Origin: Owenia fusiformis
Lineage: Eukaryota > Annelida > Polychaeta > Sabellida > Oweniidae
NCBI GenBank assembly: GCA_903813345.2
Contig: CAIIXF020000006.1
Coordinates: 20,281,936 to 20,345,935, forward strand
Length of the DNA: 64,000 bases
Direction of reading: 5' to 3'
Shown: one piece after another, positions 12,813-24,415 of the stretch
Layout: each line of letters starts with the position of its first letter
How positions within the stretch are numbered: position 1 is the stretch's first letter
The notes under the pieces: generated by a model
Told to the model about the DNA's origin: nothing
The model's database searches: none
The model's input: the letters and a program-made list of their open reading frames with translations, nothing else
Made by a program: the position numbers and the translations under genes

Positions 12813-12892
12813 ATTATAACCACCTTGCCGGGCCAGTTCTAGGGGTTTTAGTGCTAGTTTAGAAGGCATTCAATTTACTATATCGACCTGAG
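12813..12892 (-). repeat. Dispersed repeat J, copy 2
   Basis: This is an inverted match to 10882-10963, running from ATTATAACCACCTTGCC to TATCGACCTGAG. A TGACGTCA (CRE-type) motif follows at 12900-12907. Confidence 0.7.
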
Positions 12893-13030
12893 AAATGTGT
12901 GACGTCATAGTGGTGGTCCATATGGACCGGTCTAGAATATATTCTGGACCGGCAATTTTCCCCGGGAAATTAGATATCGTTCAGTGCTTAAGATTTTCTT
13001 GCTATTTCAGCCCTGGTCATCAACGGTGGT

Positions 13031-13137
13031 AATGATACTAATAACGTCATTTCTGCGAGCGATATAGTGAAATATTGGACCTTGGGCAATATTTCACTAT
13101 ATCCCCCTTAGAAATGACGTTATTGTACTATCATTCC
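13031..13137. repeat. Inverted repeat with AATAACGTCATTTCT arms
   Basis: Arms of about 45 bp (13031-13075 and about 13088-13137) share AATAACGTCATTTCT and GATATAGTGAAATATT in opposite orientation around a short loop. It is probably part of a small foldback element. I could not define outer ends or a target duplication. Confidence 0.75.
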
Positions 13138-13250
13138 ATGAAAATTAAAGGGAAGTTAACTCAATAAGTGACACTTCTTGGGACTATCTTTTAAACTGAT
13201 CCTGATCCTAGTAGTATAATGCTAGCCTCTGAGAAACACAAATGAACAAC

Positions 13251-13392
13251 GCATTAACATGCAAAATGTCACTACTTGCCATTTGTTACGGATGCTTTAA
13301 TTTGTTACAGACATCGAACCAAAAACACTGAACACTATCCACAAAAAAAAGTTGGAGAGTAAAACAATATGTCATCACTTCTGTTGGTGACA
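13251..13392. repeat. Dispersed repeat I, copy 1
   Basis: This roughly 140-bp sequence runs from GCATTAACATGCAAAATGTC through CCATTTGTTAC to AACAATATGTCATCAC. Two relatives lie at 20690-20814 and 37024-37160. The ends carry partly inverted ATGTCACCAC motifs, which suggests a small inverted-repeat element. Confidence 0.7.
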
Positions 13393-13560
13393 TAATATAC
13401 AGTTGTGATGCTGTAACTATTATAGCCTCATTATATTAGAGTTAAATATGAATAAGTAAATGACAGCACAAAAGACTCAAATCTTGATAACCAATCAGAT
13501 TAAGTTGCTTTGTGTTGCTAAATGTACTATACCAAAGAATGGTTTCTTATTGAAAGAGTT

Positions 13561-13611
13561 TAGATGAAGCCATCTTTTAGAAGCAAAAAGTCAACATTTA
13601 CAAAAAAGGTA
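13561..13611 (+). mobile_element. Family A end fragment
   Basis: TAGATGAAGCCATCTTTTAG, followed by an AAAAGGTA end, matches the right end of family A. No target duplication was found. Confidence 0.45.
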
Positions 13612-13890
13612 TGTTGAACTGCACTGGTTCAGAAATTGGCAATTCTTAAGTAAGGGTAATATTGATTGATCATATTTATAGAAATGGGAGAAATTCTCAG
13701 GTTGTAAAACAACGAGATAATTTGCAAACATCCAAAATTAGATTGTAATCAATCATAACTCTCCCACACTATCAAAAATCAATAATACATTTTTACTAAC
13801 TTTCATCTCATTTCAAATAGATAAGTGAGGATACACTAAACATTTGATTTATTTATTCCAGCCCTATTTTCAAATATGATATATCTAATA

Positions 13891-14643
13891 TACTCTCCCC
13901 TCCATAAGATTGGCAATGGGTCAGCATATCATATCGAAGCCTGTTAATGTATGGATCTTAATTGTATTCCGAAATAACAACAGTTCAGAAATTATGACAA
14001 TTTCACTGCTACCCACCTAGTTACACAGACGTATCGTCAGTGTATCATGGCGGAACTACTTCCGGGACTAGGTTTCGGTAAGATTTTTTTATTTCCCGAT
14101 TTACACCTACTTATAAGTCACGTTGTGGATCATAATTTGGCTCGAAGTTAAGGAAGATAGTCTAGTTTGAGAAAGTGTCGATGGTTTAAGGTTTTATATA
14201 TTAACGATGACACAATTCACGTATTTAGTCCCTCGCTTTTGTTACACTGATGAACGACCAATATCAGTGTAATATTGGCAATATTAATGCCGATCATCAG
14301 TGTAACAAAAGCGAGGGACTAAATATGTGAAATGCGTCTTCGTTAACATACCAAACCTAAAACCATCGACACATTCTCAAACTAGACTATCTCCCATAAC
14401 TTCGAGCCAAATTATAATCCACATCGTGATTTATAAGTAGATGTAAATCGAGAAATAAAAATATCTTACCGAATTCAAATCCCGGAAGTAGTTCCGCCAT
14501 GATACACTGACGATACGTCTGTGTAACTAGGTGGGTAGCAGTGAATTTGCTGATTTTTCAAAATCGCCAAATACAGTCTAAACAGGCTTTGGAAAGTGAT
14601 CCAAATAGAGACTTAAGTGTCCAAACTTATGGAGGGGAGTGTA
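13891..14643. mobile_element. Family E foldback element with TA target site (Tc1/mariner-type ends)
   Basis: This is a 753-bp foldback. Its outer ends are TACTCTCCCCTCCATAAG on the left and, read in reverse, TACACTCCCCTCCATAAG on the right, with a TA on each side. The inner arms (14002 to about 14265 and about 14290 to 14545) are long and highly similar inverted copies. The outer 110 bp on each side are more diverged. Each inner arm contains ATGGCGGAACTACTTCC, which combines YY1-like and ETS-like motifs. No transposase is encoded. CTCCNNAAG-type ends with a TA duplication suit the Tc1/mariner group; this is inference from termini only. Confidence 0.85.
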
Positions 14644-14644
14644 C

Positions 14645-15816
14645 AATGGTATACAGCTTATTAATTAGGAACATGAATACCAAGGAGGATGAGCCGCATT
14701 ATCTAAGTTCTTGATTAAGCCCACCTGAGAAACACACTGAATATCTCATACATGTAATCAAGGTACCACATGCATCTTAAGAGTATAATAATATAATATA
14801 ATATAGTACTAGAAGTTGGAATCGCTGGTATGTAAGTTCTTTGTGTTATTGAGGCAGCTAGGGGGCAGCTAAAGGTCTCCTAGACTTTGACTCACGTGAC
14901 CACATTCTCACAACGCAAATATTGGTTCTTTAATCGCAAACCACCAGATTCGATCTCCCAAACTTATTTCTCCACTTGCGAATTGTGCATTAAGTTCCAA
15001 CATCACAAACCATGTTGGTGGAAGGAATGAGGTCAGCAACGTTGGAACTGATGACCACATGAGTTGAAGTCTAAGAGGCCTGAGCTAGAACAGGAAGGCA
15101 AGATTGCTGGCCAGTAACAAACAATCATGTAACTTGCCAATCAGAATCCTTGAAGATGAAACCTTTTGTAAAAACAATTCCTCGATATAAAGTTAATTAG
15201 ACAATATAAAAAATTGAATGTCATAGAGTATGAGTAATGGTTCATATCACTACATCTACAAACGTACTATAAATTTAAATTGCCAATCAATTTAAAGTCC
15301 ACAGGGAAAAATACATTTACTCTATAGACCTCAAATATTAAATGCTCTTTGATGATATTTCAGAAAAACTATAAGAGAGATCATTTATCATTTGACCTCA
15401 ATTTAGGATATTTATTCCTCCCAGCTACTTGCCTTGCTATAAATAATGTGGTTGTTATCGATGGTACAAATGTTTGTTTATTTATACTAAATGGTTCTTA
15501 AATATACTGTCCATTTCCTTTCTACAAATATATGACCATCAAAAACTATGTACTGTATATAAAACCCATAAACAAGAGATAAAACATTTGTGGTGGGTAT
15601 TAACATATAACATATAGTGTATATCGAATATTTAGGGATATACAGTCTTCAGGAGTTAAAATAAGCATTTGCACCTGTTTGTATCTCGAATGGAAGACTG
15701 AATCAGAATGAAGACCAAGATACTATACTGAACTAGCTTTGAAAAATGGAATTAAAATGTATTTTTCAATAACTGTAAATAAAATTTCAATAAAATATTC
15801 CTCAATAAAACAATTA
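14645..15816. other. Presumed intron, no gene seen
   Basis: AT-rich sequence with a short TAATATAATATAATATAG run near 14788. I see no coding or RNA signal. Confidence 0.4.
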
Positions 15817-15924
15817 ACACAAGGGCACAGACTCCCATTTCCCACAATTCAAATTAGTAAAAATGAAAAAGATGAACACAAGGGCAAAGACTCCTATTTC
15901 CCACAATTCAAAATAGTAAATATG
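15817..15924. repeat. Two tandem copies of a 59-bp unit
   Basis: ACACAAGGGCACAGACTCCC and its near copy ACACAAGGGCAAAGACTCCT start at 15817 and 15876. Both are followed by ATTTCCCACAATTCAAA. The open frame spanning them is a by-product of the duplication. Confidence 0.88.
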
Positions 15925-18298
15925 GTTTAAATTAATCATTACATAGCAATTTTCAGTGATGTATGTACATATATACCAACTATGAACAAGATTGGTCCAT
16001 TATTTTCACAATTAGACATATTTGTGCAAAACTTTTTGAACAACCCTTGTATGTGCCGAACTCCAATGCAGTGTCTCGGTATAGACACTGCGGCGGGCAG
16101 ATGAAGCAAATCCCCAAAATTTGGGGAAAATAGTTCCCCTTTTCATCGCATATGTGGTCAATTTTCACACATCATATAAAATATATATTCATGAATGTTC
16201 CCCAAACATTATTTTGTCAAAATATTTCAAAATTATTGAAATATGAGAAGAAATCACCGCGGAAGGAATTCTGAGTAAAAGTTTTGTTGATAATAGTTTA
16301 CCGCACATGTTGTTTATTAGTTAATACGCGCAATTAAACCAAACCTGAGCATGGGACTAGAACCAATCACGTCAGTTGTTTATTACGAAGTTACCATGCT
16401 TACGGTGAGATACCTGCTCGCCGCAGTGATATATCACTGCACGGGAGTTCGTGTATGTGCCTTTGGGGCATGATAGAAGTTCAATGAGGAAAGATAAAAT
16501 GATATGGAGATGAGGAAACAATTTAGGATAGATTTGAGAATATTCTGTAGCCAGGTATATCTCAATGTTGATAGAACTCCCATAAGGAAAGATAAGGCAA
16601 CAGGGTGTACTTTCAATGATCCTAAGTATATAGATAAGATCCATGGGCAAAATGTTTGGAAGTCCTATTCTCGAACGCAAAAATAGTAAAAATAACTGGA
16701 ATAATCATGAAATGAAGTAAATAAACATATATCCAACACTCTAAATCATACAGAAATGACAAAAATCAGACAACTTATTCAAGTTTTACTGAGATATCAC
16801 AAAGAATAACCATAAACAGATGGATATTTTTGGATAGGTTAGGTACCATTGCATTCTCCTTATATCAGTCTATTGGAACCACTATCATACCTGGATTGCC
16901 CTCAAATCGTTGGAAAAACATTTCCCTTAAAAATCAAGGAAGTCTCTAGGTTCCAGGATCATCAATATCTATGAGTATATAATATTGATGAATTCATACA
17001 CAAATAAAGACAGTTGCATTGTTGATCAGATCTGATATGTTTTTCTTGAATTATAATCACAAATCTTTGGAAAGGAATACTCTGTTTGGAGTTGGACACC
17101 TGTATATTGGAGGGATATTCATCCCCAAACTCAAGGCTCCATATGCAAAAGCAATCAATGAGAGCATCTAAATATAGATATACTATCCTCCTTGAAAGGT
17201 ATACCACTGTGATGGTTTCTTTATGAAAACCTTCATAAAATTCACATTAGGTTATCATAATTTGCTAGGAAATAAAATGAAAAATTCAAATTTCCTTTGT
17301 TCAATTAGTAATATCCTAGCTTTTGTTATCTCCATAGAAACACCATGTAATCATTATAACAAAATTCATAATCGTGATGTATAGGAATCGAGGAAACAAG
17401 AGGAAGAAATATACACCTTACCGCTTGTACAAGATCATTAAGGAAAGGGTGTGTTTGAATTAGTTGCTCTTGACACTGGTGGCTCTCATTATGGCACATA
17501 ATCAATAGTCTGTCTACTAATAGTACTTATTTCCTTCCGTACATTATATTTTGAAAACCATATAAAAAAAACAATAAACAATATTGTTATTTAATCATGT
17601 GATATCTTTGTAAGCATGTGCCAAAAAAGAAAAGGCCAAAAATGTTAAAAAGATTCAATTAAAGAAACATTTCAGAGTACAACATCAGGAAACAAAACCC
17701 CAACATCCTAAATATGATCTAACATACAGAGGGTTTATCAAACTGGAATTAAGCAAAGTAATGAGTAAATAAAAGTATGGGGGGTTCGCAGGGTTCGGGT
17801 GAACCCCCCTGGCCAAAAATTCATGCAGTTTTTCACCATTTTGAGCACTTGAATGATTTTAGCCATATATGGGGCAAAATTGTCAAATGTGAACCCCCCT
17901 GGAAATTTTTGAAAACTGACCCCCTCCCCCTTGGCAAATCCTGGCTACGAGCCTGTTCATGCATGTCTGAGGAGAAATGAGATATCATAGTTAATTATGA
18001 AGACAATTCCTGAAATTCAATTCACCATATTGCCATAATTACTTAGTGAAGGTGAACTGAAAATCAGTCTTAGCCATCATTAATGAGATGGTCCCAATAT
18101 TAGCATTTAGAGGAAACGAAATGAAGACCAGTGCATCACAACACAGAAATATGGCAAGATTGTATTAAATTGATGAGATTGCTGTAAATCAAATCAATAT
18201 GTAGACTAATCAAATATCAGGGGGTCATTTTAATAACAATGGTGTAGGATTTATGGAACTCCAGAGCAAATATCAGAAATCTCTTACAAATTAGAACT
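15925..18298. other. Presumed intron; one degraded C/G-rich repeat fragment
   Basis: At 17777-17950 a sequence with paired GAACCCCCCTGG motifs and ending ATCCTGGCTACGAGCCTG looks like a degraded dispersed repeat; similar endings occur near 26608. A palindrome GCAGTGATATATCACTGC lies near 16424-16441. Overlapping open frames at 16372-16686 lie on both strands and have no recognisable domain. Confidence 0.4.
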
Positions 18299-18694
18299 AA
18301 AGGACGATTCTCGGTTTGGAGAACAGTCTCCTGGGCTGATAATTTTTTTCATGAAAAATATAGAAATATTACCCAAATTAAACTATGAACATTCAAAAGA
18401 GGACATTTAAATCTACAAGATGTAAAAATAACAAATTGGTCTGAAGCAGGGATAATGCTCAAATAGACCGATTCAATAAAATACAAGTCTCGATTTTGTG
18501 GAAAGAAGTTCATCAGTGTACTGCGCTAATATTTTTTTGCGAAAAATCTAGAAATATTACCCAAATTAAATTATGACTATTCAAAAGAAGACATTCAAAT
18601 CTATATTATGTAAAAAAAATCAAATTTGTCCGAAGCAGGGATAATGCTCATTTAGATTGATGAACTTCGTTCTCCAAACCGAGAATCGTCCTTT
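18299..18694. mobile_element. Family G inverted-repeat element with internal direct duplication
   Basis: This 396-bp element has 26-bp near-perfect terminal inverted repeats (AAAGGACGATTCTCGGTTTG at the left, its complement at 18669-18694). Inside, a roughly 180-bp unit containing AGAAATATTACCCAAATTAAA and GAAGCAGGGATAATGCTCA occurs twice in direct orientation. No target duplication is clear and no coding capacity is present. Confidence 0.82.
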
Positions 18695-18755
18695 GTCATA
18701 AACATTTCAATTGACATCCCTCCAATTTGAGTACAAAACACTTTTACTTTGCAAT

Positions 18756-19271
18756 TTGAAATGATTTATCTTTAGTGTCTCGATGGATTTTCTCATTTGT
18801 CCTGAGCAAATGCCAGAAATCTCTTAAAAATCAGAACTTTTGTCAGGGCTTGTAGAAAAAACCAGGTACCGGGTAGTAAATCCTCCATGCTGGGTTCAAA
18901 CTTGGTACCCGGTCGAAAAAACTGGGTACCCAAAAAACGAAAAATACAAATATATAACATACATTATTGTATATCATCAGAAAACGTGTAAGATTTGTTT
19001 TGAATTTACAAAAATGTATGTAACTTCCTTCAAAATTGAGCTAGAAGCTTCAAATAAAAAGCATTTTAAGGCTGTTTTCTTCCTCTATCATCAGGCATTT
19101 ACCTTGGGTTTCACCAAGCCAACCTACAATTGTAAATTGACAGTCCAGTTGGATTATTATCAACAAAACAATTATAATTTGAAAAGATTTATCTTTAATG
19201 CCTTGATGGATTTTCTCATCAGTTACTTGTCACATCATCCATTTGTTAATGTTGTTTGTCCTGGTGTTTGA
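18756..19271. repeat. Diverged direct repeats around family G
   Basis: A GATTTATCTTTAGTGTCTCG block at about 18763 recurs as GATTTATCTTTAATGCCTTG at about 19183. CAGAAATCTCTTACAAATTAG at about 18275 recurs at about 18812 with two changes. KpnI-like GGTACC blocks occur at 18866-18933. The open frame over 18840-19271 is therefore probably repeat DNA, not a gene. Confidence 0.5.
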
Positions 19272-20689
19272 GAGCAATTGTTATTATCTGTATCTGTCCT
19301 CCGTGTCCTTGTACCCCATCTTTCCTTACTACTTAAGAGAATATGTCATGGAGAGGCATATAATGAAATGAAAAAAATAAACTAGAAAAACAACAACTCC
19401 TTGGAGTAGCAAAACATATTTCATCAAAGCACTCATCATTTTGCATCAAACTATGCCGATTCTTTATTAATTCACAGGGTTTATTCACTGAATAGACAAG
19501 TATGAAATAATGGGCCATAGCTGTATGAACAAAGATGTAGTGATATTAGATGGGATAACATCTTTCATAACTGAGATATATAATAATACAATAGTTTTCC
19601 TTATATAACCTTAGAATATGTAACAAGGTCATCCACCTGTTGTCTCTTATATTATTGTAGTTTCTTGTGTGTCTGCTTGTTTGTTTGTTTGCTTGTTTGT
19701 TTGTTTGTTTGTTTTGATTCTGGTTTTAGAGTGATTGAATAAGCAAATGCAATGCCTCTACTGCATTGAGAGAATATTGTTGGAAGGAGTATTTCCACTT
19801 TAATCTGCATACCATACCTATATCTAACACCTGTACAATGAGGTCAGTCAGAGCATAAGGCTAAAGTAAATAACAATGTGTTAAACAATGTCTTAACTTA
19901 AACTCATCCATTTAAACTACATACTACATGCACTTGAGGTAGCATTTATGGAATAAATACTTGTTTACAATGGCAAATAAATAGTTGGTTATTATCATCT
20001 TCAGATACAGCCCAGATTAAAATGCTTGATAAAAAATGAATAAAAAATTTGAAAAGTAAAAACATTAAGTCTTTGAAGAACACCTCCCCCTCCATCTCGT
20101 TCACATCATTGTGAAGGTGTGACTTATAGTAAGAAAGGGATACCACAAGAGCTTCAAGCAAAACTATTTTATTTTCTGAATGCCTTAACCTTAGCAGTAC
20201 TACATCTTGTACTACATCGTGGGTTTATGGGTTCTGAGGTGAATCAATGGAGTGAAGAATTCTATCTTTACTAGAAAAGTATGGCCTCCAATGAACTCTT
20301 ATTTTACATATGTGAGGCCATTCTATTAGCTCATTAAGGGAGAAGACTCTCTAGAGCCCCCCCCCCTCTAGAGGGGGTACAGAAGTCAAATATCCCCTTA
20401 ATAGATATAACACTCAACTTTAATCTACTTAACCTCAGATATAAAAATTATTATCAGAGAATATTTTGTAGTGAACTTCATGCTCAGTTGGCATTAATCA
20501 AAAACTCTGACATATGTATACATGTATCATGTAAAATCCTGGTGTGAGTCTACCTTTCATATCCTCCAAGCATCATCAATAATAGATACCACTTGACTTT
20601 GACTTTTCAAGAATCTAAGAATATTTCTGATAGTATTCAAGTACAATGAGGCAACATTTCTATGCTCTAATTATAACACATAATACAAG
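19272..20689. other. Presumed intron; TTTG microsatellite
   Basis: A (TTTG)n microsatellite with CTTG interruptions lies at about 19677-19715. A CTCTAGAG-flanked C/G tract lies at about 20350-20378. I see no gene. Confidence 0.55.
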
Positions 20690-20814
20690 GCATTAACATG
20701 GAAAATGCAACCACCTACCATTTGTTACAGTTGCCAAACATTAACTGCCAAACAACAACTGCTGACCCCTAGAGACCATAACAATATGTCACCAGTTCTG
20801 GTGGTGACAATGTA
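20690..20814. repeat. Dispersed repeat I, copy 2
   Basis: GCATTAACATGGAAAATGC, ACCATTTGTTACAGTTGCC and ACAATATGTCACCAGTTC match the copies at 13251 and 37024 in the same order. Confidence 0.7.
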
Positions 20815-21306
20815 GCCTAATAGAGTAAATCCAAGATGTACTTGAAAGTATAATAGTTATTCCTACAATTTTTTCAAATGGCAAAAATGTGTGTTTTCTT
20901 GCTTTTAAGATGCCAAATGACAGAGGCTGACCACCTCAGTGATCTTTGAAGGACAAAACATATTTCATGAATCTTATTTCATATATTTTGGAAATACTAG
21001 AGATTGTTAGTAAAAACAAAAAGTAAAAATATTTGATATTTTGAATAAAAGCAAGGATAACTTTCTATGTTTGTGCCTTCTTCAGCTTCTATTATTGTCA
21101 CATATTACTATTATCTTCACGTCAAACAATCTCTCCTTATTGTATCTATTCTTAGCAGAAATCTGAACCATATCTGTGTAGGTGGATATGTTCTATGATT
21201 GCCATTTAAGCTTATTTATGACACCTTTTAATATCTCTCTTTCATTTCCTGTTTATAATAGTATTTCTTGACTTGATTCTTGAATGTGTAACAATATATA
21301 GAGGAT

Positions 21307-21690
21307 ATCCTATGATTTATGAGTGATATGATTTTTATCCACGAATGGATATGATATAACCATGAGTGGATTAAAAGCATATCACGAGTAAATCATAGGA
21401 TGTTCTTTTTATTCCATAGTTAAAGTCATCATCAGAATCGTCGGAAACTAAGTCATTTAATTCGAATTTTCCAAACGATCCGGCGATGTTGACACTTAGC
21501 CTCGTTTTGAGTCTGAAGTAGCAAAAATCCATAAACCATCGCATACGACGTCGTATGTCATGGCTAAAAAACCGTATGCTATGGTTAAGTGAAAATTTGT
21601 CAGAAATATCATATTTTACCACTGATTACAAAAATACCGTTTTTATTTTCACATGTTATCCTATGAATATCATGCTAACTATGGAATAAA
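21307..21690. mobile_element. Nested foldback region with a coding-like core
   Basis: Arms of 36 bp at 21307-21342 and 21366-21401 (ATCCTATGATTTATGAG and its near complement) form one hairpin. A second pair (TTATTCCATAGTTAA at about 21409, CTAACTATGGAATAA at about 21675) encloses about 250 bp. The 16-bp palindrome CATACGACGTCGTATG lies at 21542-21557. A minus-strand open frame fills the core and ends in an acidic LVSDDSDDDFNYG stretch. The structure suggests a foldback element; no target duplication was identified. Confidence 0.6.
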
Positions 21691-23418
21691 TTATTATACA
21701 GGGTGATCATTGTGTTACAACATGTTATAATACAGGGTGATCACTACTATTGAGATTGCATACCACTATTTAGTGATCACCTGAACGCCTTACAGATGGG
21801 TGACATTCTTTTTTTGTTAGAGGGGGGGGGGTCTATAACACCTTGTTTTTAGTATCTTTATACCTTTCCTGGATACCCCCCCCCCTCTCTCTTTAATTCT
21901 TAATTAAAGTAACAGTATTTTATTGTTTAATATGTGGCTTTTGATTGAATATGTTTGATATTATCAAAATATATTACAACACTCCCCTTGCTATGGATCT
22001 GGTATTTTTTCATATCAAAGATTATAAGAAACAGGATGACCTGGAATTTCTAGGTTACCATGGAGAATGTTTGTTGTCATAAATCATTTGTATGTTTTAC
22101 TTATCCTACACTAAGCTTAAGTAGCCCTGTATCTAGATATTGTTACAAGAAACACACTGGATATACGTATGAACTTTTTTTGAACTGTGTTGCTTGCTTA
22201 CCCTAAATTCAGGAGCTCAATACTTCTTATCCACTATAACTGAAGTTTAGGGTGGGATTAGGGGGATAGGATATATCCTCCTGGTTTCTTCTGAAAGACT
22301 TTTGTCCTTGTTTACTACATGTACTTTGATTTTAAGACAATTGAAAAATCTAAATTAACAATATCTTGTCACTGGCCATGGCGGGTCCAGAAGGGAGTCC
22401 ACATTTCAAGTCAGAACAACATTTTGGGCCCAAAAAATTATTGGGCCAAAATTTTTCTCTGGGCTGACCTCAAGGGCTCCAAGGGGCTAATACCTCTCCT
22501 TTCCACTCTATTTCACATATACACAGCCAATATACATAATAAATACTGTCGATATTGAAACAAGACTGAACATCAACAACTTTATACTTTTTGCTGATCT
22601 TTTGAACACTTTCTACTATAATTCTTTTGACAGTGCAATCATATCAATAATTGCACATTTGGGAGCTCATGGATTCATGGATTCCACAGTTGATGGCATA
22701 GAATCTTAGAACTGTGATACAATGAAATACAAAGAAAAAACAAATTACAATAAACGTTGTTCATGTAAATTGATTTCTAGTAAGCTTATCATCTGATGGG
22801 TGATCATTATAAAAGCAAAATACAGCAGACAATTGTTAATAAGCCTCTTTATTGATAATGTTTTATGATGAACTTCAGAAATGAGACGTAATCAAAAAAC
22901 AATCCAATCAGTTGGGGAAAATTTATAACAGCTTCCTATATCTTCAAGAACCCTCAATTCATGTCTGAACGAACACAATGAAAGAAATGTTACATTTCCA
23001 GGATAATGGTATGATATTCTTGGATAACTTTTCCAGTTGACAATTTTTTGATCGCTTCATGCAGAAGAATTTCAATCGATCATTCGTGTCAGAGATGACA
23101 TTTATTAGTTCTAGAAATCTTTCATGTTCTGTACTACAAAATGTGTAAATATTCACAATTTAAATGTCAGTCTGTTCATCATTATTTCTGTCAATTTTTC
23201 TCAAAAAATCATTGAAGTGACTAATTTTCTGACAATTTTCTCACAATTTAAAGTGTTAACTTCATGCCTGTTTGCTTAAAAATCTTTATCTGTTTTTTCT
23301 CTTTTCTAATCTTTTTATTTAAAATATGCTACTAACATGACTAAGATCATATACTCAGAGGATTGACAATTAAACACATGAAAACCCAGAAAATCTTTTA
23401 AGTCATCAAAAATATTTG
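21691..23418. other. Non-coding stretch with short repeats
   Basis: ATACAGGGTGATCA occurs twice near 21698 and 21731. G and C homopolymer runs lie at about 21822 and 21877. At about 22372-22490 a fragment with GGGCCCAAAAAATTATTGGGCC resembles the repeat at 35600-35830. I see no gene. Confidence 0.45.
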
Positions 23419-23628
23419 TTAGTACCTCAATTGAAATACTCAATTCTGATTGGTTGATAAGCGGTCAACAATATATATTGTTAGTACCTCAGTGTAAATA
23501 CTCGCATCTGATTGGTCAATTAGCGGTCAACATTTTTGCCTGTACCTCACTTGTGCATCATGGGATATCATATTATTGACCGCGTATGTTACTGTACTAC
23601 ACTTTGAATTATGGGAAATATGACGTCA
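23419..23628. promoter_or_regulatory. 62-bp repeat with CCAAT motifs and a CRE site
   Basis: A 62-bp unit (TTAGTACCTCA ... GCGGTCAACA) is repeated from 23419 and 23481, with a partial third near 23540. Each full copy has a GATTGG (inverted CCAAT) at 23448 and 23510. A perfect TGACGTCA follows at 23621-23628. The motif set is promoter-like, but the unit is repeated and next to foldback DNA. I would treat it as a regulatory-like part of a mobile element. Confidence 0.35.
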
Positions 23629-23913
23629 CAATGTTTACAGAAAAAACATGGTAGTCGGACATTTTGTACACGTTGATGAAAGTGATATTTTGACTTTTCT
23701 ACACGACGAGTATATAGCAACAATACAAATAGAAACGCAAAATTAACATTAATTTTCTGGTGAGTACGCAGTTATGTGCCGAAAACAGAGAGTTTAGCTT
23801 CCACTGTCTTCAGATTTTCTTAAAAATTATTGCTGGTGTGGTTCATAGAAAAGATTGTGAAATGAAGCCATGATTGATGACTGTCGTATATATGAGTATT
23901 ATTAGTTTCTTCT

Positions 23914-24093
23914 GACTAACAAAACAATTGTAGACCTCTCCATTCGGTTAACCGTCAAAATCATATACCTCGACTGTAAACCTTGAAACACTGTTGACCT
24001 CGACCTTCGGTCTCTGTCAACAGTAGCTTCTCGGTTTACAGTCTCGGTATACAATTTTGCCGGTTGACCTCTGGAGAGGTCAACAATTGTATA
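23914..24093. mobile_element. Family H foldback, copy 1
   Basis: This roughly 180-bp near-palindrome has ACAATTGTAGACCTCTCC at one side and GAGAGGTCAACAATTGTATA at the other. Matched inner blocks include CTGTAAACCTTGAAAC and GGTTTACAGTCTCGG. A second copy starts exactly 323 bp later, and a fragment lies at 31347-31405. Confidence 0.8.
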
Positions 24094-24236
24094 CTGTTGA
24101 CCACTACTAGGTACTGTTGACCGGTACTTTTTAATTTTTTAAAATTTTTAATTCTTTTTTTAATTTTTAGAAATTCTTTTACAAATATCTTCATGTGATA
24201 TTTGATTATATATCCTTCCAATTATAATATTTGTCG

Positions 24237-24415
24237 GACTAACAAAACAATTGTTAACCTCTCTATTCGGTCAACTGGCAAAAGTGTATACTTCAACTGT
24301 AAACCTTGAAAGTACTGTTGACCTCGACCTCCGGTCTCAGTGCATACTGTTCAAGGTTTACAGTATCGGTATACAAATTTGCTAGTTGACCTCAAGAGAG
24401 GTCTACAATTGTATA
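24237..24415. mobile_element. Family H foldback, copy 2
   Basis: This copy starts GACTAACAAAACAATTG as at 23914 and ends ACAATTGTATA as at 24093. The block order is the same (TTCAACTGTAAACC, GACCTCGACCTCCGGTC, GGTTTACAGTATCGG). The shared GACTAACAAAACAATTG entry suggests a tandem duplication or a preferred insertion site. Confidence 0.8.

Noticed and set aside
16372-16686. Overlapping open frames on both strands
   Set aside because: No domain, no splice support, and simultaneous openness on both strands suggests chance.
17777-17980. 67-codon frame near 17.8 kb
   Set aside because: It coincides with a degraded repeat having GAACCCCCCTGG motifs and a TCCTGGCTACGAGCCTG end.
18840-19271. 143-codon open frame
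   Set aside because: It begins in KpnI-like repeated sequence and overlaps diverged direct repeats; its composition is like the flanks.
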